A stretch of DNA of 64,000 bases from GCA-2733415 sp964276095 (lineage in GTDB: Bacteria; Bacteroidota; Bacteroidia; Flavobacteriales; Flavobacteriaceae): positions 558,001 to 622,000 of the forward strand of contig CAXYDR010000001.1 in the NCBI GenBank assembly GCA_964276095.1. The letters are read 5' to 3'. This document shows positions 8,429 to 17,338 of this stretch, piece by piece; positions within the stretch are counted from its first letter, which is position 1, and each line of letters begins with the position of its first letter. The position numbers and the translations under genes were made by a program. The notes beneath the pieces are model-generated. The model was not told the origin of the DNA and did not search any database. It saw nothing but the letters and a program-made list of their open reading frames with translations.

Positions 8429-9055
8429 ATGTATCTTAAATTAAGATTATACATAGAGTTCTTATTACTATTCATTTTGCTTCCAATAAGCCTAGCCTTT
8501 GAATTTAATATTATTATTAAAACGTCCTTTGTCTTTCTAGCAGGTGTTTACATTATAATATATTTAATAAAAAATAAACTAATTCATATTGTTAAGACTA
8601 GAATAATATGGAAGGTGTTTTTAAAAATAGTAGCACCACGTTTTTTTGTTATTGCAATATTTAGTACGCTATATATTTATTATTTTAGAAGAATCAATTT
8701 TTTTGAAATGCCTTTGAATAACCCTAAGCTATGGTTGCTTATTCTAATAATTTATAGTTTGTTTTCGGTAATACTTCAAGAATATGTTTATAGGGCATTT
8801 TATTTTCATCGTTTTGAAAAATTATTTAATAAGAAAGCATATTTTATAATTGTTAATGCTATAGTATTCTCGTTAGCACATAGTTTTTTGAAAAATTGGG
8901 TGATACTTATATTTACCTTTGTTGGAGGTGTTCTGTTTGCTTTAACTTATTTTAAAACCAGGTCAATTTTATTGGTTTGTATAGAGCATGCATTATATGG
9001 TTTCTGGTTGTTCACTGTTGGGATAGGAAAAGAATTGGCGTTTCCGGAAATTTAA
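8429..9055 (+). CDS. CPBP family intramembrane glutamic endopeptidase
   Basis: Membrane protein of 208 residues with about six hydrophobic helices. The CPBP/Rce1 (PF02517) motifs are present: motif 1 QEYVYRAFYF, motif 2 FSLAHSF and motif 3 EHALYGFW. Motif 1 is normally EExxxR; here the first Glu is Gln, while the second Glu and the Arg are kept, as are both His motifs. The family includes CAAX prenyl proteases and bacteriocin self-immunity proteins. The gene starts 2 bp after the Lrp gene, so it may be translationally coupled. The function of bacterial members is mostly unknown, and the Glu-to-Gln change leaves catalysis uncertain. Confidence 0.8.
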   Translation: MYLKLRLYIEFLLLFILLPISLAFEFNIIIKTSFVFLAGVYIIIYLIKNKLIHIVKTRIIWKVFLKIVAPRFFVIAIFSTLYIYYFRRINFFEMPLNNPKLWLLILIIYSLFSVILQEYVYRAFYFHRFEKLFNKKAYFIIVNAIVFSLAHSFLKNWVILIFTFVGGVLFALTYFKTRSILLVCIEHALYGFWLFTVGIGKELAFPEI

Positions 9056-9134
9056 AAATTAAGAAAACTTTAGTGCTTGTGATGTTTGATTATTTATATA
9101 TCATTCTTTTATTTGCTTACATAAACTAATTATT

Positions 9135-10715
9135 ATGATAAAAAAAATAACTCTATCTCTGATAGTAATAAGTATAGTGTCATGTGTTTCTGTAAAGAAG
9201 CACAACGAAAGTATAGTTGAATTGCATAAGGTGTCTGACTTGAAAGAAGATGTAAATAAAATTCATAAGCAACTTGTTAAACATCATCCTAAAATATATC
9301 AATATATATCAAAAGAGAAATTAGATCATAAATTTGATAGCTTAAGCAAAACGATTGTTAAGCCAATTAATAGTCAACAGTTTTTTGAAAAGATAGCTCC
9401 TATTATAGCAAATGTGCGTCAGGGACATATATCAGTGAGGCCTCCATTTAAAAGATTTTCAAAAGCAGAGCGCCAAAAGAGAGTTAAGCAGAAATTTGAA
9501 TTCTTTAATTTAGATTTAGAAGAATTTAATGATAAAGTATATGTCTCAAATGTAATTGATAAAAAAGATTCATTGTTGATAGGCGCTCAGGTTGTGACAA
9601 TTGATAAGGAGCCTGTGTATGATTTAGTAAATAAATTTAAAACGTATTTTACTTCTGATGGGTATAACAAAACCTTACAAAAACGTTTTGTTAAAAATAG
9701 ATTTAAAAGCTTTTTTAATGTAAACAAAGGTATAATAGATAGTTTAAACGTTACTTTTAAAAAGAATGATAGTACTTTTCTTAGAGTTTTTAAAAGAGTA
9801 GCGAAATCAACAACTAAAATTGATTCTACTCAAGTTGAAAAAACTATTAAGGATAAAAGATTAACTAAAACTGAGCGAAAAGAAAATAAACTTAAACAAA
9901 AAGAAAAGAAGAAGTTTAATTACAAGTATGGCTATATAAAATCGAGAAAGGAGTTTACCCGAAACTTGAAATACATTGGAAAGGATAGTACTGTAGCTTA
10001 TATGAAAATTAGAGGTTTCACGACAGGTGGTTATGAAGATTTTTATAAAGAGAGTTTTGCAAAAATAGATTCTTTAAAAACGAAAGATTTAATTATTGAC
10101 TTAAGAGACAATGGAGGGGGGAGGTTATCAGAAATTGATGATTTGTATTCGTATCTCGCAACTGAGGATTATATAATGATTAATCCTTGTGAAGTGAATA
10201 GTAGAATACCATTTTTAAAAATGTTTATGTCCAATACTTCTTCTATAGGCACAAAGGTGTTTATTGGAGTGTTCTCTCCATTTCTTTTAGTACATAATTT
10301 TTTAAAAGTTAAAAAAGAAGATGGAAAATTGTTTTATAAATTCAAACAATCAAAGAAGAAAGAACATAATGCTTTAGGGTATAAAGGGAAAATTTATGTT
10401 TTGATTAATGGAAATTCATTTTCAGCATCTTCAATAATTTCAACTAAGCTAAAAGCTACAGGTAGAGCGGTTTTTGTTGGTGAAGAAACAGGAGGAGCTT
10501 ATAATGGTACTGTTGCAGGAATATTCAAAAATTACAAATTACCAACATCAAAAGTAAACGTGCGTATTGGTTTAATGCAGCTTGAGACGCCACATAAAAT
10601 TGCCCCTGATGGGTATGGAGTAACTCCTGATGTTAAAATATCTCCAACCTTAGAAGATAGATTATCAGGTAAGGATCCAGAATTGAATTGGATTTTAAAT
10701 GAAATTGAAAAGTAA
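9135..10715 (+). CDS. S41 family C-terminal-processing peptidase, lipoprotein
   Basis: Predicted lipoprotein of 526 residues. A short hydrophobic signal ends in a lipobox with Cys at about residue 17 (VISIVSC). A helical N-terminal region follows, then a PDZ-like segment (about 150-230), a Lys/Glu-rich insert (about 240-275) and the S41 tail-specific protease core. The core has LIIDLRDNGGGRLSEIDD, with the catalytic serine region GNSFSASSIIS near residue 430 and GEETGGAYNG after it. It probably cleaves C-termini of periplasmic or outer-membrane-associated proteins. It is monocistronic, followed closely by lpd, which has its own promoter box. The substrate is unknown. Confidence 0.87.
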   Translation: MIKKITLSLIVISIVSCVSVKKHNESIVELHKVSDLKEDVNKIHKQLVKHHPKIYQYISKEKLDHKFDSLSKTIVKPINSQQFFEKIAPIIANVRQGHISVRPPFKRFSKAERQKRVKQKFEFFNLDLEEFNDKVYVSNVIDKKDSLLIGAQVVTIDKEPVYDLVNKFKTYFTSDGYNKTLQKRFVKNRFKSFFNVNKGIIDSLNVTFKKNDSTFLRVFKRVAKSTTKIDSTQVEKTIKDKRLTKTERKENKLKQKEKKKFNYKYGYIKSRKEFTRNLKYIGKDSTVAYMKIRGFTTGGYEDFYKESFAKIDSLKTKDLIIDLRDNGGGRLSEIDDLYSYLATEDYIMINPCEVNSRIPFLKMFMSNTSSIGTKVFIGVFSPFLLVHNFLKVKKEDGKLFYKFKQSKKKEHNALGYKGKIYVLINGNSFSASSIISTKLKATGRAVFVGEETGGAYNGTVAGIFKNYKLPTSKVNVRIGLMQLETPHKIAPDGYGVTPDVKISPTLEDRLSGKDPELNWILNEIEK

Positions 10716-10755
10716 AAAGAAAAGAAAATTGTTAATGTAGGTTTATCAAAAAGTG

Positions 10756-10763
10756 TATTTTTG
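10756..10763 (+). promoter_or_regulatory. -7 promoter box of lpd
   Basis: TATTTTTG fits TAnnTTTG, 28 bp before the chosen lpd ATG. It supports a start at 10792 rather than an upstream start inside the promoter. A TTG 24 bp upstream is slightly too distant for an ideal -33 box. Confidence 0.55.
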
Positions 10764-10791
10764 TACATCTTTAAAAATTAAAACACAATTT

Positions 10792-12189
10792 ATGAGTAAG
10801 TATGATGTAGCCGTTATCGGTTCTGGTCCTGGTGGATATGTAGCAGCAATACGTTGCGCACAGTTAGGAATGAAAACTGCAATAATTGAAAAATATAATA
10901 CTCTTGGTGGAACTTGTTTAAATGTAGGATGTATTCCTTCTAAAGCATTGTTAGATTCATCTCATCATTATGACGATGCTGTAAAGCACTTTGAGGCACA
11001 CGGTATTGAAGTTTCAGGAGACATTAAAATGAACCTTGAAAAAATGATAGCTCGTAAGGACTCTGTTGTAAAACAGACTTGTGATGGAATTACTTTTTTA
11101 ATGGACAAAAACAAAATTGATGTATATCAAGGTGTTGGTTCGTTTAAAGATGCTACTCATATTACTATAAAAGGAGAGGAAACAGTAGAAATTGAAGCTA
11201 AAAATACAATTATAGCAACAGGATCTAAGCCTTCGTCTTTCCCTTTTATCAAGTTAGATAAGAAAAGAGTAATTACTTCTACGGAAGCTTTAAAATTAAA
11301 AGAAATCCCTAAGCATTTAGTTGTAATTGGTGGTGGAGTTATTGGTTTAGAGCTTGGACAAGTTTACAAAAGAATTGGTTCTGATGTAACCGTAATTGAA
11401 TACATGGACAGAATTGTACCAACAATGGACAAAGCTGTTTCTAAAGAATTACAGAAGGTTTTAAAGAAGCAAAAAATGAAGATTTTAACTTCTCATAAAG
11501 TTACAAATGTTGAAACTGTAGGTGATGAGGTAGTTATTAATTACGAAGATAAAAAAGGGCAACCTCAAGAAATTAGAACTGACTACTGTTTAGTATCTGT
11601 AGGTCGTAGTCCGTTTACTAACGGATTAGGGTTAGAAAATGCTGGTGTAAAAGTTACAGAAAGAGGAATGGTTGAAACTAATGATCATTTACAAACTAAT
11701 ATTTCTAACATTTATGCTATTGGTGATGTTGTTAAAGGAGCAATGTTAGCACACAAAGCTGAAGAAGAAGGAGTATTTGTAGCTGAAACTTTAGCAGGTC
11801 AAAAACCTCATATTAATTATAACTTAATTCCAGGTGTTGTTTACACATGGCCAGAAGTTGCAGCTGTAGGTAAAACAGAAGAGCAGTTAAAAGAAGCTGG
11901 TGTTGCTTTCAAAGCTGGTTCTTTTCCTATGCGTGCTTTAGGAAGAAGTCGAGCGTCTATGGATTTAGACGGTTTTGTAAAGGTATTAGCTGATGCAACT
12001 ACGGATGAAATTTTAGGGGTTCATATGGTTGGTGCTCGTGCTGCTGATATGATTGCTGAGGCAGTTGTAGCTATGGAATACAGAGCTTCTGCAGAAGATG
12101 TATCACGTATGTCACATGCACATCCAACATTTACTGAAGCTATTAAAGAGGCTTGTTTAGCAGTTGATGATAATGCATTACATATGTAG
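10792..12189 (+). CDS. lpdA: Dihydrolipoyl dehydrogenase (E3)
   Basis: Flavoprotein disulfide reductase of 465 residues. The FAD motif GSGPGGYVAAIR is at the N-terminus and the redox-active disulfide is GGTCLNVGCIPSK. The NAD motif is VVIGGGVIGLELGQVYKRIG, and the C-terminal active-site His-Glu pair is in HAHPTFTEAIKE. It reoxidises lipoamide in the 2-oxo acid dehydrogenase complexes and the glycine cleavage system; the T protein of the latter is at 44800-45882. I use the ATG at 10792, because the longer frame begins with a non-ATG codon inside the promoter. A strong terminator follows, and directly after it a decayed copy of the lpd 3' end. Confidence 0.97.
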   Translation: MSKYDVAVIGSGPGGYVAAIRCAQLGMKTAIIEKYNTLGGTCLNVGCIPSKALLDSSHHYDDAVKHFEAHGIEVSGDIKMNLEKMIARKDSVVKQTCDGITFLMDKNKIDVYQGVGSFKDATHITIKGEETVEIEAKNTIIATGSKPSSFPFIKLDKKRVITSTEALKLKEIPKHLVVIGGGVIGLELGQVYKRIGSDVTVIEYMDRIVPTMDKAVSKELQKVLKKQKMKILTSHKVTNVETVGDEVVINYEDKKGQPQEIRTDYCLVSVGRSPFTNGLGLENAGVKVTERGMVETNDHLQTNISNIYAIGDVVKGAMLAHKAEEEGVFVAETLAGQKPHINYNLIPGVVYTWPEVAAVGKTEEQLKEAGVAFKAGSFPMRALGRSRASMDLDGFVKVLADATTDEILGVHMVGARAADMIAEAVVAMEYRASAEDVSRMSHAHPTFTEAIKEACLAVDDNALHM

Positions 12190-12216
12190 TCATACAATGC
12201 TATTAATTATAAAAGA

Positions 12217-12246
12217 AAAACTCCGAGTATTTACTCGGAGTTTTTC
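12217..12246 (+). terminator. Terminator of lpd
   Basis: An 8-bp stem ACTCCGAG/CTCGGAGT with a 6-nt loop and a T run, 28 bp after the lpd stop. Confidence 0.9.
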
Positions 12247-12299
12247 TTTTTACATTTGTTTTTTTTAGAATTATCAATAATAGCAGGAATTGTTTGTTG

Positions 12300-12480
12300 A
12301 TAAGGTGATTCTCTTATTTGTGCTTTAGGAAGAAGTCGAGCGTCTATGGATTTAGATGGTTTTGTAAAAGTATTGGCAGATGCAGCTACGGATGAAATCT
12401 TAGGGATTTGTATGATTGGTGCTCGTTCAGAAGATGTTTTGCGTATCAAAATTCAACATTCATTAAAAACACTTGTTTAG
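12300..12480 (+). pseudogene. Decayed partial copy of the lpd 3' end
   Basis: Positions 12320-12426 align without gaps to 11933-12039 of lpd, with roughly ten mismatches in 107 nt. Several of these are silent third-position changes and the rest are mostly conservative. After an internal deletion, blocks matching the lpd C-terminal region resume (GAAGATGT, CGTAT, CAACATT, ATTAAA, CTTGTTTAG). The frame encodes ALGRSRASMDLDGFVKVL and then diverges, ending in TAG at 12478-12480; an in-frame TAA at 12303 closes it upstream. There is no start, cofactor motif or promoter. This looks like a tandem duplicate of lpd that has been almost entirely lost. It is not expected to be expressed as a functional protein. 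Confidence 0.88.
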
Positions 12481-12516
12481 TTGGTAATAACGTAGCCTAA
12501 CATAAGTAGTGGTTTT

Positions 12517-13584
12517 TTATGTATCACTAATAATATTTTTCAGTGAATTTGGTGAAGTTGATTTTATTTCTTTAAAAGCAATTATATATTCTGTTCCTTT
12601 GGTTGATGTCACTTCAGAAAAACGCCCCTCAATTTGTCTCATTAAGAGATTTATTATTTTCATTTCTAACGTATTGTCACTTAGGTTGATTAAACTTCTC
12701 TTAAAGCATTGGTCAAAAATAGATAATTGATAATTATTTTGTGATAAGTGCTTTATGCTAACGGAAATAATTTTGTCCTTATTAGGGTCTACTTCTGTAT
12801 TGATACTAGAAATTATTTCATTAATGAGTAATCCTATTGGGACAATCGTGTCAATGTTTACTCTAATATTATGTACATCTGCTTTTATTTTTAAATCTTT
12901 GGTAACTCCAGTTTTATGTTGAAAAAGTGCATTTGCTTGTTTTTCAATTAGTTTTTTTAAATTTATTTTAGACAATTTTTTAGATTCAAAAATAATATTT
13001 TGCATTATACCTGCAGATTTAATTCTATGAAGAGTTTGATTTAGGCATTCTTTTACATTTTTATCCTCATGAAATTTAGATTGTATCCTCAGTAAGCTAA
13101 CCAATACCTGTAAATTGTTTTTTACTCTATGGTGAATCTCTTTTAATAAAACATTTTTTTCCTCAGTTTGCTTTGTTTTTAATTTTGCAATTTTAAGTTT
13201 TAATCTTGTGTTCTTTAAATCTTGAATATCACTTACCCAAATTAAAATTCGAGATTTTTCGTAGGGTATAGCGCTAACTATATAAGATTTTTTTTCAAGG
13301 TTATCATCACCATATTCAAACTCGCCAATTTCAATTGTTTTTTGAGTTAAAATGGCCTGTAAATAAATTTTAGGCTGTCTAGATTCGTCTATATATAATG
13401 GAGGAAATGCTTCTCTTAATGTTAACCCAACATGTTCTTTAATATTAAATTTTGTAAGCTCACATATGGCATTGTTGGCATATAATATTCTGAATTTTAA
13501 AGTTTCTTCATCTTCCAATTCACAATAAATTATGCCATTAGGTAGGCCGTCAAGAAGTATTTTAATGCTGTTTAAATCTAACAT
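12517..13584 (-). CDS. PAS-containing sensor histidine kinase of the HisKA_2 type, degenerate ATPase domain
   Basis: Soluble protein of 355 residues from the ATG at 13584. I prefer this to a GTG nine codons upstream. A PAS-like sensor (about 1-120) leads into a coiled segment and the phosphoacceptor motif LLKEIHHRVKNNLQV (His 151/152), diagnostic of HisKA_2 kinases. The ATP-binding region keeps the N-box-like GLLINEIISSI. However, the G1 box is reduced to FDQCF, and the glycine-rich lid expected before KIINLLMRQIEG is missing. No response regulator is adjacent. It may still phosphorylate poorly, or it may act as a pseudokinase or scaffold. It has no transmembrane segment, so the signal is probably cytoplasmic. 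Confidence 0.8.
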   Translation of the reverse strand: MLDLNSIKILLDGLPNGIIYCELEDEETLKFRILYANNAICELTKFNIKEHVGLTLREAFPPLYIDESRQPKIYLQAILTQKTIEIGEFEYGDDNLEKKSYIVSAIPYEKSRILIWVSDIQDLKNTRLKLKIAKLKTKQTEEKNVLLKEIHHRVKNNLQVLVSLLRIQSKFHEDKNVKECLNQTLHRIKSAGIMQNIIFESKKLSKINLKKLIEKQANALFQHKTGVTKDLKIKADVHNIRVNIDTIVPIGLLINEIISSINTEVDPNKDKIISVSIKHLSQNNYQLSIFDQCFKRSLINLSDNTLEMKIINLLMRQIEGRFSEVTSTKGTEYIIAFKEIKSTSPNSLKNIISDT

Positions 13585-13748
13585 AATAAAGTTTACAATA
13601 ATATTAATCACCTAAAATGGTATTCAATAAAAAATTGTGCTTACTTAATTACTAGGGTACTTACTAAGTTAATAAAAATAATTAACAGTATAGTGCTTGT
13701 TAAATGCTAAAATGTTGTAAATAGTTGATTAATAAGGTGGTATTTACT

Positions 13749-15995
13749 TTATTCTGTTTTATTTTTACGGTTGAATATTTTTTTGAACAATGATTTTTTG
13801 TTTTTCTTTCGCTCAATTTTTTCTTGTTCTTTGTTAAAGCTTTTATCCTTGCTTTTAAAAATATCAAAGAAGTTTTCTAATCCAGTTTTTTCTTTAAAAT
13901 CTTCACAGTCCAGTTCATTTAATAAATCCTCAGGTATAGAAGGGAATTCCTTGCTGTATCTTTTTTTAAGTTTCAAATTGTGTTGAACTTTATAAAGAGT
14001 TTTTGCCACCAATGGCAATGCTAGTCGTCCGCCAGAACCAGTTCCGTTATAAAAATGAATTTTAGGTGATGCACACCCAACACGACTTACAATAACTAAA
14101 TTAGGATTATAGCCAACAAACCACGCATCTGCATAACTTTGGGATGTACCTGTTTTTCCGGCTAGTGGTAAGGTAACATTATAGGTATTTCTTAAACGGG
14201 TTCCTGTACCTTGGTTAACGGATTTTTGAAGTATTGAATTAATTAATAGGGGTGTACGTTTATTAAGTATTTGTTTGGCTACATGATTCTGATCTTGATA
14301 AATAACTTTACCATCATTTGTAGTAATCCTAGTAATGCATTTAGGTTTAATTAAGTTTCCTCCATTTGCAAAAGCAGCATATGCTTTGGTAACTTCGTAT
14401 ATGCTTGCATTTGCAGTTCCTAAAGCTAATGATGGATTGTTTTCTAGTTTGGAATTGAATTGCATTTTTTGCCAAAGTGAATCAATTGGGTTAAAACCGG
14501 TTTCCATGAATAGATTAACTGTAGGGATATTCATCGAATTCATTAAAGCACCGGTCATGGAGTATTTACCTCCTGTGTTTTTATTCGCATTTTCAGGACT
14601 CCAATTGTTATAGTCTGAAATAGTTAATTGTTCGTTATCTAAATACTCACAAGGAGTCCTCCCTTTCTCTAAAGACGCTGCGTAGAGAAATGGTTTAAAG
14701 GTTGATGCTAACTGGCGTTGTGCAAAAATTTGGTCATAAGGATGTGTGTTGTAATTTATACCACCAACCCAACTTTTTATAGCACCAGTATTAGGGTTAA
14801 TGGCTAGCATCCCCGCATGTAATAGAGTAGCTTCCAAAGCCAAGCTATCAGCGATACTAATAGAGTCGGTATAATGTCCTTCCCAGTCAAAAACCAATTG
14901 TTTACTGCGCTCTAATTTATTCTCATAAAGGTTTAACTTTCTTAATTGTTTATTAACTAGTTTTTTTAAACCCTTTTTCTGAACCTTGTTTTTATAGTGC
15001 TTTCTGAGTTGCTTTTGCATTTTCCCTAAGTGACTAGAAAAAGCATCAAGAGCATATTCTTGTAAGGTAATATCTAAAGTAGTTTCTATGCGAAGCCCAT
15101 CTTTTTCAAGGTCCCATTTCTTAGTACTTTTTTTATTGATACTGTCAAGAATAGTATTGGTTTCTTTCTTAACTATAGCTAAAAAATACCCTGCTTTATT
15201 AGTAGAAGCTAAATTAGTATAGTTTAATTTTAACGGTAGTTTACAAAGGGAATCGTATTCCTTTTTAGTTAAATATGATTCTTTATTCATTTGAAAGAGA
15301 ACCGTATTCCTTCTTCGAAAAGCATTATCAGGGTGTAAGCGTGGGTTGTAGAAAGTATTTGCCTTTAAAACTCCAATTAGTACAGCACTTTCTTCTATAG
15401 TTAACTCGGATGTTTTTTTGTTGAAATAACGTAATGAAGCAGCTTGAATTCCATATACATTTTCACCAAATGAAACCGTGTTGAGGTATAGAGTAAGTAT
15501 TTCTTCTTTATTAAATGTTTGCTCAATTCTATATGCTTGAATGCCTTCTTTTGTTTTATTAATTAGCATAGTTAAAGGACCGTAATTAGGCCTTCCGTAC
15601 ATGTTTTTTGCTAATTGTTGAGTTATGGTACTACCACCTCCAGAGCGTTTGTTACTTAATAAGATTGTTTTAAATAAAACTCTAAATAAACTTCTTGTGT
15701 CAACCCCACTATGTTCAAAATATCTGGAATCTTCTGTAGCAACTAAAGCATTAACTAAGTGTTTTGGGAGTTGATTATATAAGGCATTTGTTCTGTTTTG
15801 ATTAAAATACTTTCCAATTACGGTATTATTATCAGATAGGACTATTGAGGCTGTTTCGTTACTAAAACTCTCTAGTTCTTCTTTAGTATTAATATGTCCG
15901 AAAACATCAAAATTAACAGCTGTAATAAATGACAGTATAAGTATTGTTACGAGTATTGATAATCGTAAAAAGAATGTAAATATTCTCTTAAGCAT
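13749..15995 (-). CDS. mrcA: Class A penicillin-binding protein (PBP1A-type)
   Basis: Bifunctional murein synthase of 748 residues. One N-terminal transmembrane helix (about 8-30) is followed by the GT51 glycosyltransferase domain with catalytic EDSRYFEH (E88) and GGSTITQQLAKN. The transpeptidase domain carries the three canonical motifs: SxxK at S431-K434 (STFKP), SxN at S487-N489, and KTG at 614-616 (AGKTGTSQSYADAW). The C-terminus is a long basic Lys/Arg/Glu tail. It polymerises lipid II glycan and crosslinks peptides at the outer face of the inner membrane. It is followed by no obvious partner gene, and the acyltransferase at 16053 shares its strand. Class assignment is secure; the A versus C subtype is less so. 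Confidence 0.93.
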   Translation of the reverse strand: MLKRIFTFFLRLSILVTILILSFITAVNFDVFGHINTKEELESFSNETASIVLSDNNTVIGKYFNQNRTNALYNQLPKHLVNALVATEDSRYFEHSGVDTRSLFRVLFKTILLSNKRSGGGSTITQQLAKNMYGRPNYGPLTMLINKTKEGIQAYRIEQTFNKEEILTLYLNTVSFGENVYGIQAASLRYFNKKTSELTIEESAVLIGVLKANTFYNPRLHPDNAFRRRNTVLFQMNKESYLTKKEYDSLCKLPLKLNYTNLASTNKAGYFLAIVKKETNTILDSINKKSTKKWDLEKDGLRIETTLDITLQEYALDAFSSHLGKMQKQLRKHYKNKVQKKGLKKLVNKQLRKLNLYENKLERSKQLVFDWEGHYTDSISIADSLALEATLLHAGMLAINPNTGAIKSWVGGINYNTHPYDQIFAQRQLASTFKPFLYAASLEKGRTPCEYLDNEQLTISDYNNWSPENANKNTGGKYSMTGALMNSMNIPTVNLFMETGFNPIDSLWQKMQFNSKLENNPSLALGTANASIYEVTKAYAAFANGGNLIKPKCITRITTNDGKVIYQDQNHVAKQILNKRTPLLINSILQKSVNQGTGTRLRNTYNVTLPLAGKTGTSQSYADAWFVGYNPNLVIVSRVGCASPKIHFYNGTGSGGRLALPLVAKTLYKVQHNLKLKKRYSKEFPSIPEDLLNELDCEDFKEKTGLENFFDIFKSKDKSFNKEQEKIERKKNKKSLFKKIFNRKNKTE

Positions 15996-16052
15996 TAGGT
16001 TTTTGTTTTATTAACGAAAATGAAGTGAAAATCGTATGTGCTTCCTGAATAA

Positions 16053-17213
16053 TTACCTTTTATTAAAGGTGAACTTTGTGAAAGCATTTTTGAGTTTTGG
16101 TATTCTATTGAATAAGGCTTGTTGTGCCTGGTCTAATTTTAAGTTTACAGAATCTCTATACTTAAGTACTAAAAAACAAACTACTGCCATAAAAATAAGT
16201 GCTCCAAGTATTGCTTCTGTGAAATTTAACGAATGATAAAACCATCTTGTTAATCCGGTATGAAACCAACTTCCGTAAAGGATTATATGATGAACTATAT
16301 ATATTGAAAGTGTTACTTTTCCTATCTTAATAAATGCATGATGATTTAAGAATTTTCGAGCATATACAAAAATAGAAAAGAGTAAAAACACGTCACCTAA
16401 TCTGGTAAACAGGTAGTTATAATCTCCAGAAATACTGAAGATTTTTATTCCAGTAAAACTACCTAAAGTAAGTAAAATAGGGCTTGATAAAAACAAAAGA
16501 AAAAGACCAGTTGTAGCTAGTGTAATTGGTAACTTATTGTAAAAATTTTCTTCTTCTTTGTACTTAAGAAAAAGAGCAGCTAAAAAGGCTCCAATACTTA
16601 CATAGCCAAACCATGGAAATAGTGAAAACACTGCACCGTTGGCTTTTGTTAAATAGTGAGAAAGTATTTCTGGTAAAAACGGAATAGTTATTTCGTTATA
16701 ATATCGTTCAAATAAAAAGCTACAAATGGTAATACCTAATAACGTGTAGTTAAAAATGTTTTTGCCAAATTTATAGAGTGCAAGATATAAGAAACATAGG
16801 ATTATGATGGATGAACCTATAATATGTAGGACATCAGTATAATAATAGGATTCATGAGTATAACCAATGAATAGCCCAACGCTTAAACGCAATACGTAAC
16901 CCCAAATAATTAGTTTTACCCCACGTTCAATTCCTTTTTTAAGCCTAGGGTTGTCCCACCCAATACTATTTTGTTTTAATAATAAAAACATAAAAACAAA
17001 ACCAGTAATAGTAAAAAAAGTAGGAGCGGTAATTCCTCTAAAATACTCCCAAATTTGATAAGTGGTATTTGATTGTACTTTGAATTTCTCAGCTAATAAG
17101 GCACTAATGAAATGACCCTGTAGCATCATCAGTATTGCAAATGATCGCAATGCATCAATATAGACTAATCTTTTATTTTCTTTTGGTGTAGTGATGGTTT
17201 CAATTTTTTGCAA
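16053..17213 (-). CDS. Multi-pass acyltransferase of the DUF1624/OpgC type
   Basis: Membrane protein of 386 residues with about ten hydrophobic helices. The N-terminal segment KRLVYIDALRSFAILMMLQG followed by HFI is the hallmark of the acyltransferase / heparan-alpha-glucosaminide N-acetyltransferase-like family: a conserved D-x-x-R and a His in the first helix. Such proteins transfer acyl groups from cytoplasmic donors to envelope sugars or lipids. The gene lies 57 bp before the PBP gene on the same strand, so an envelope glycan substrate is plausible but not shown. The start ATG lies about 120 bp from the divergent cyclophilin-FKBP gene. Confidence 0.75.
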   Translation of the reverse strand: MQKIETITTPKENKRLVYIDALRSFAILMMLQGHFISALLAEKFKVQSNTTYQIWEYFRGITAPTFFTITGFVFMFLLLKQNSIGWDNPRLKKGIERGVKLIIWGYVLRLSVGLFIGYTHESYYYTDVLHIIGSSIIILCFLYLALYKFGKNIFNYTLLGITICSFLFERYYNEITIPFLPEILSHYLTKANGAVFSLFPWFGYVSIGAFLAALFLKYKEEENFYNKLPITLATTGLFLLFLSSPILLTLGSFTGIKIFSISGDYNYLFTRLGDVFLLFSIFVYARKFLNHHAFIKIGKVTLSIYIVHHIILYGSWFHTGLTRWFYHSLNFTEAILGALIFMAVVCFLVLKYRDSVNLKLDQAQQALFNRIPKLKNAFTKFTFNKR

Positions 17214-17303
17214 AGTTACTAAAAATCAGATTACTAAAGTTGATATTTTAAAACTGAAGCTAATAAACTGATTTAGAGTCAATAGCTTTTAAAAGAAAAT
17301 ACG

Positions 17304-17311
17304 TATTTTTG
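17304..17311 (+). promoter_or_regulatory. -7 promoter box of the cyclophilin-FKBP gene
   Basis: TATTTTTG fits TAnnTTTG, 27 bp before the ATG at 17339. Confidence 0.55.
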
Positions 17312-17338
17312 CACTTTCAAAATTTAAAAAATAGAATT

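Noticed and set aside
12231..12449. Minus-strand frame of 72 codons after lpd
   Set aside because: It is antisense to the decayed lpd copy and overlaps the terminator; no start or family support.
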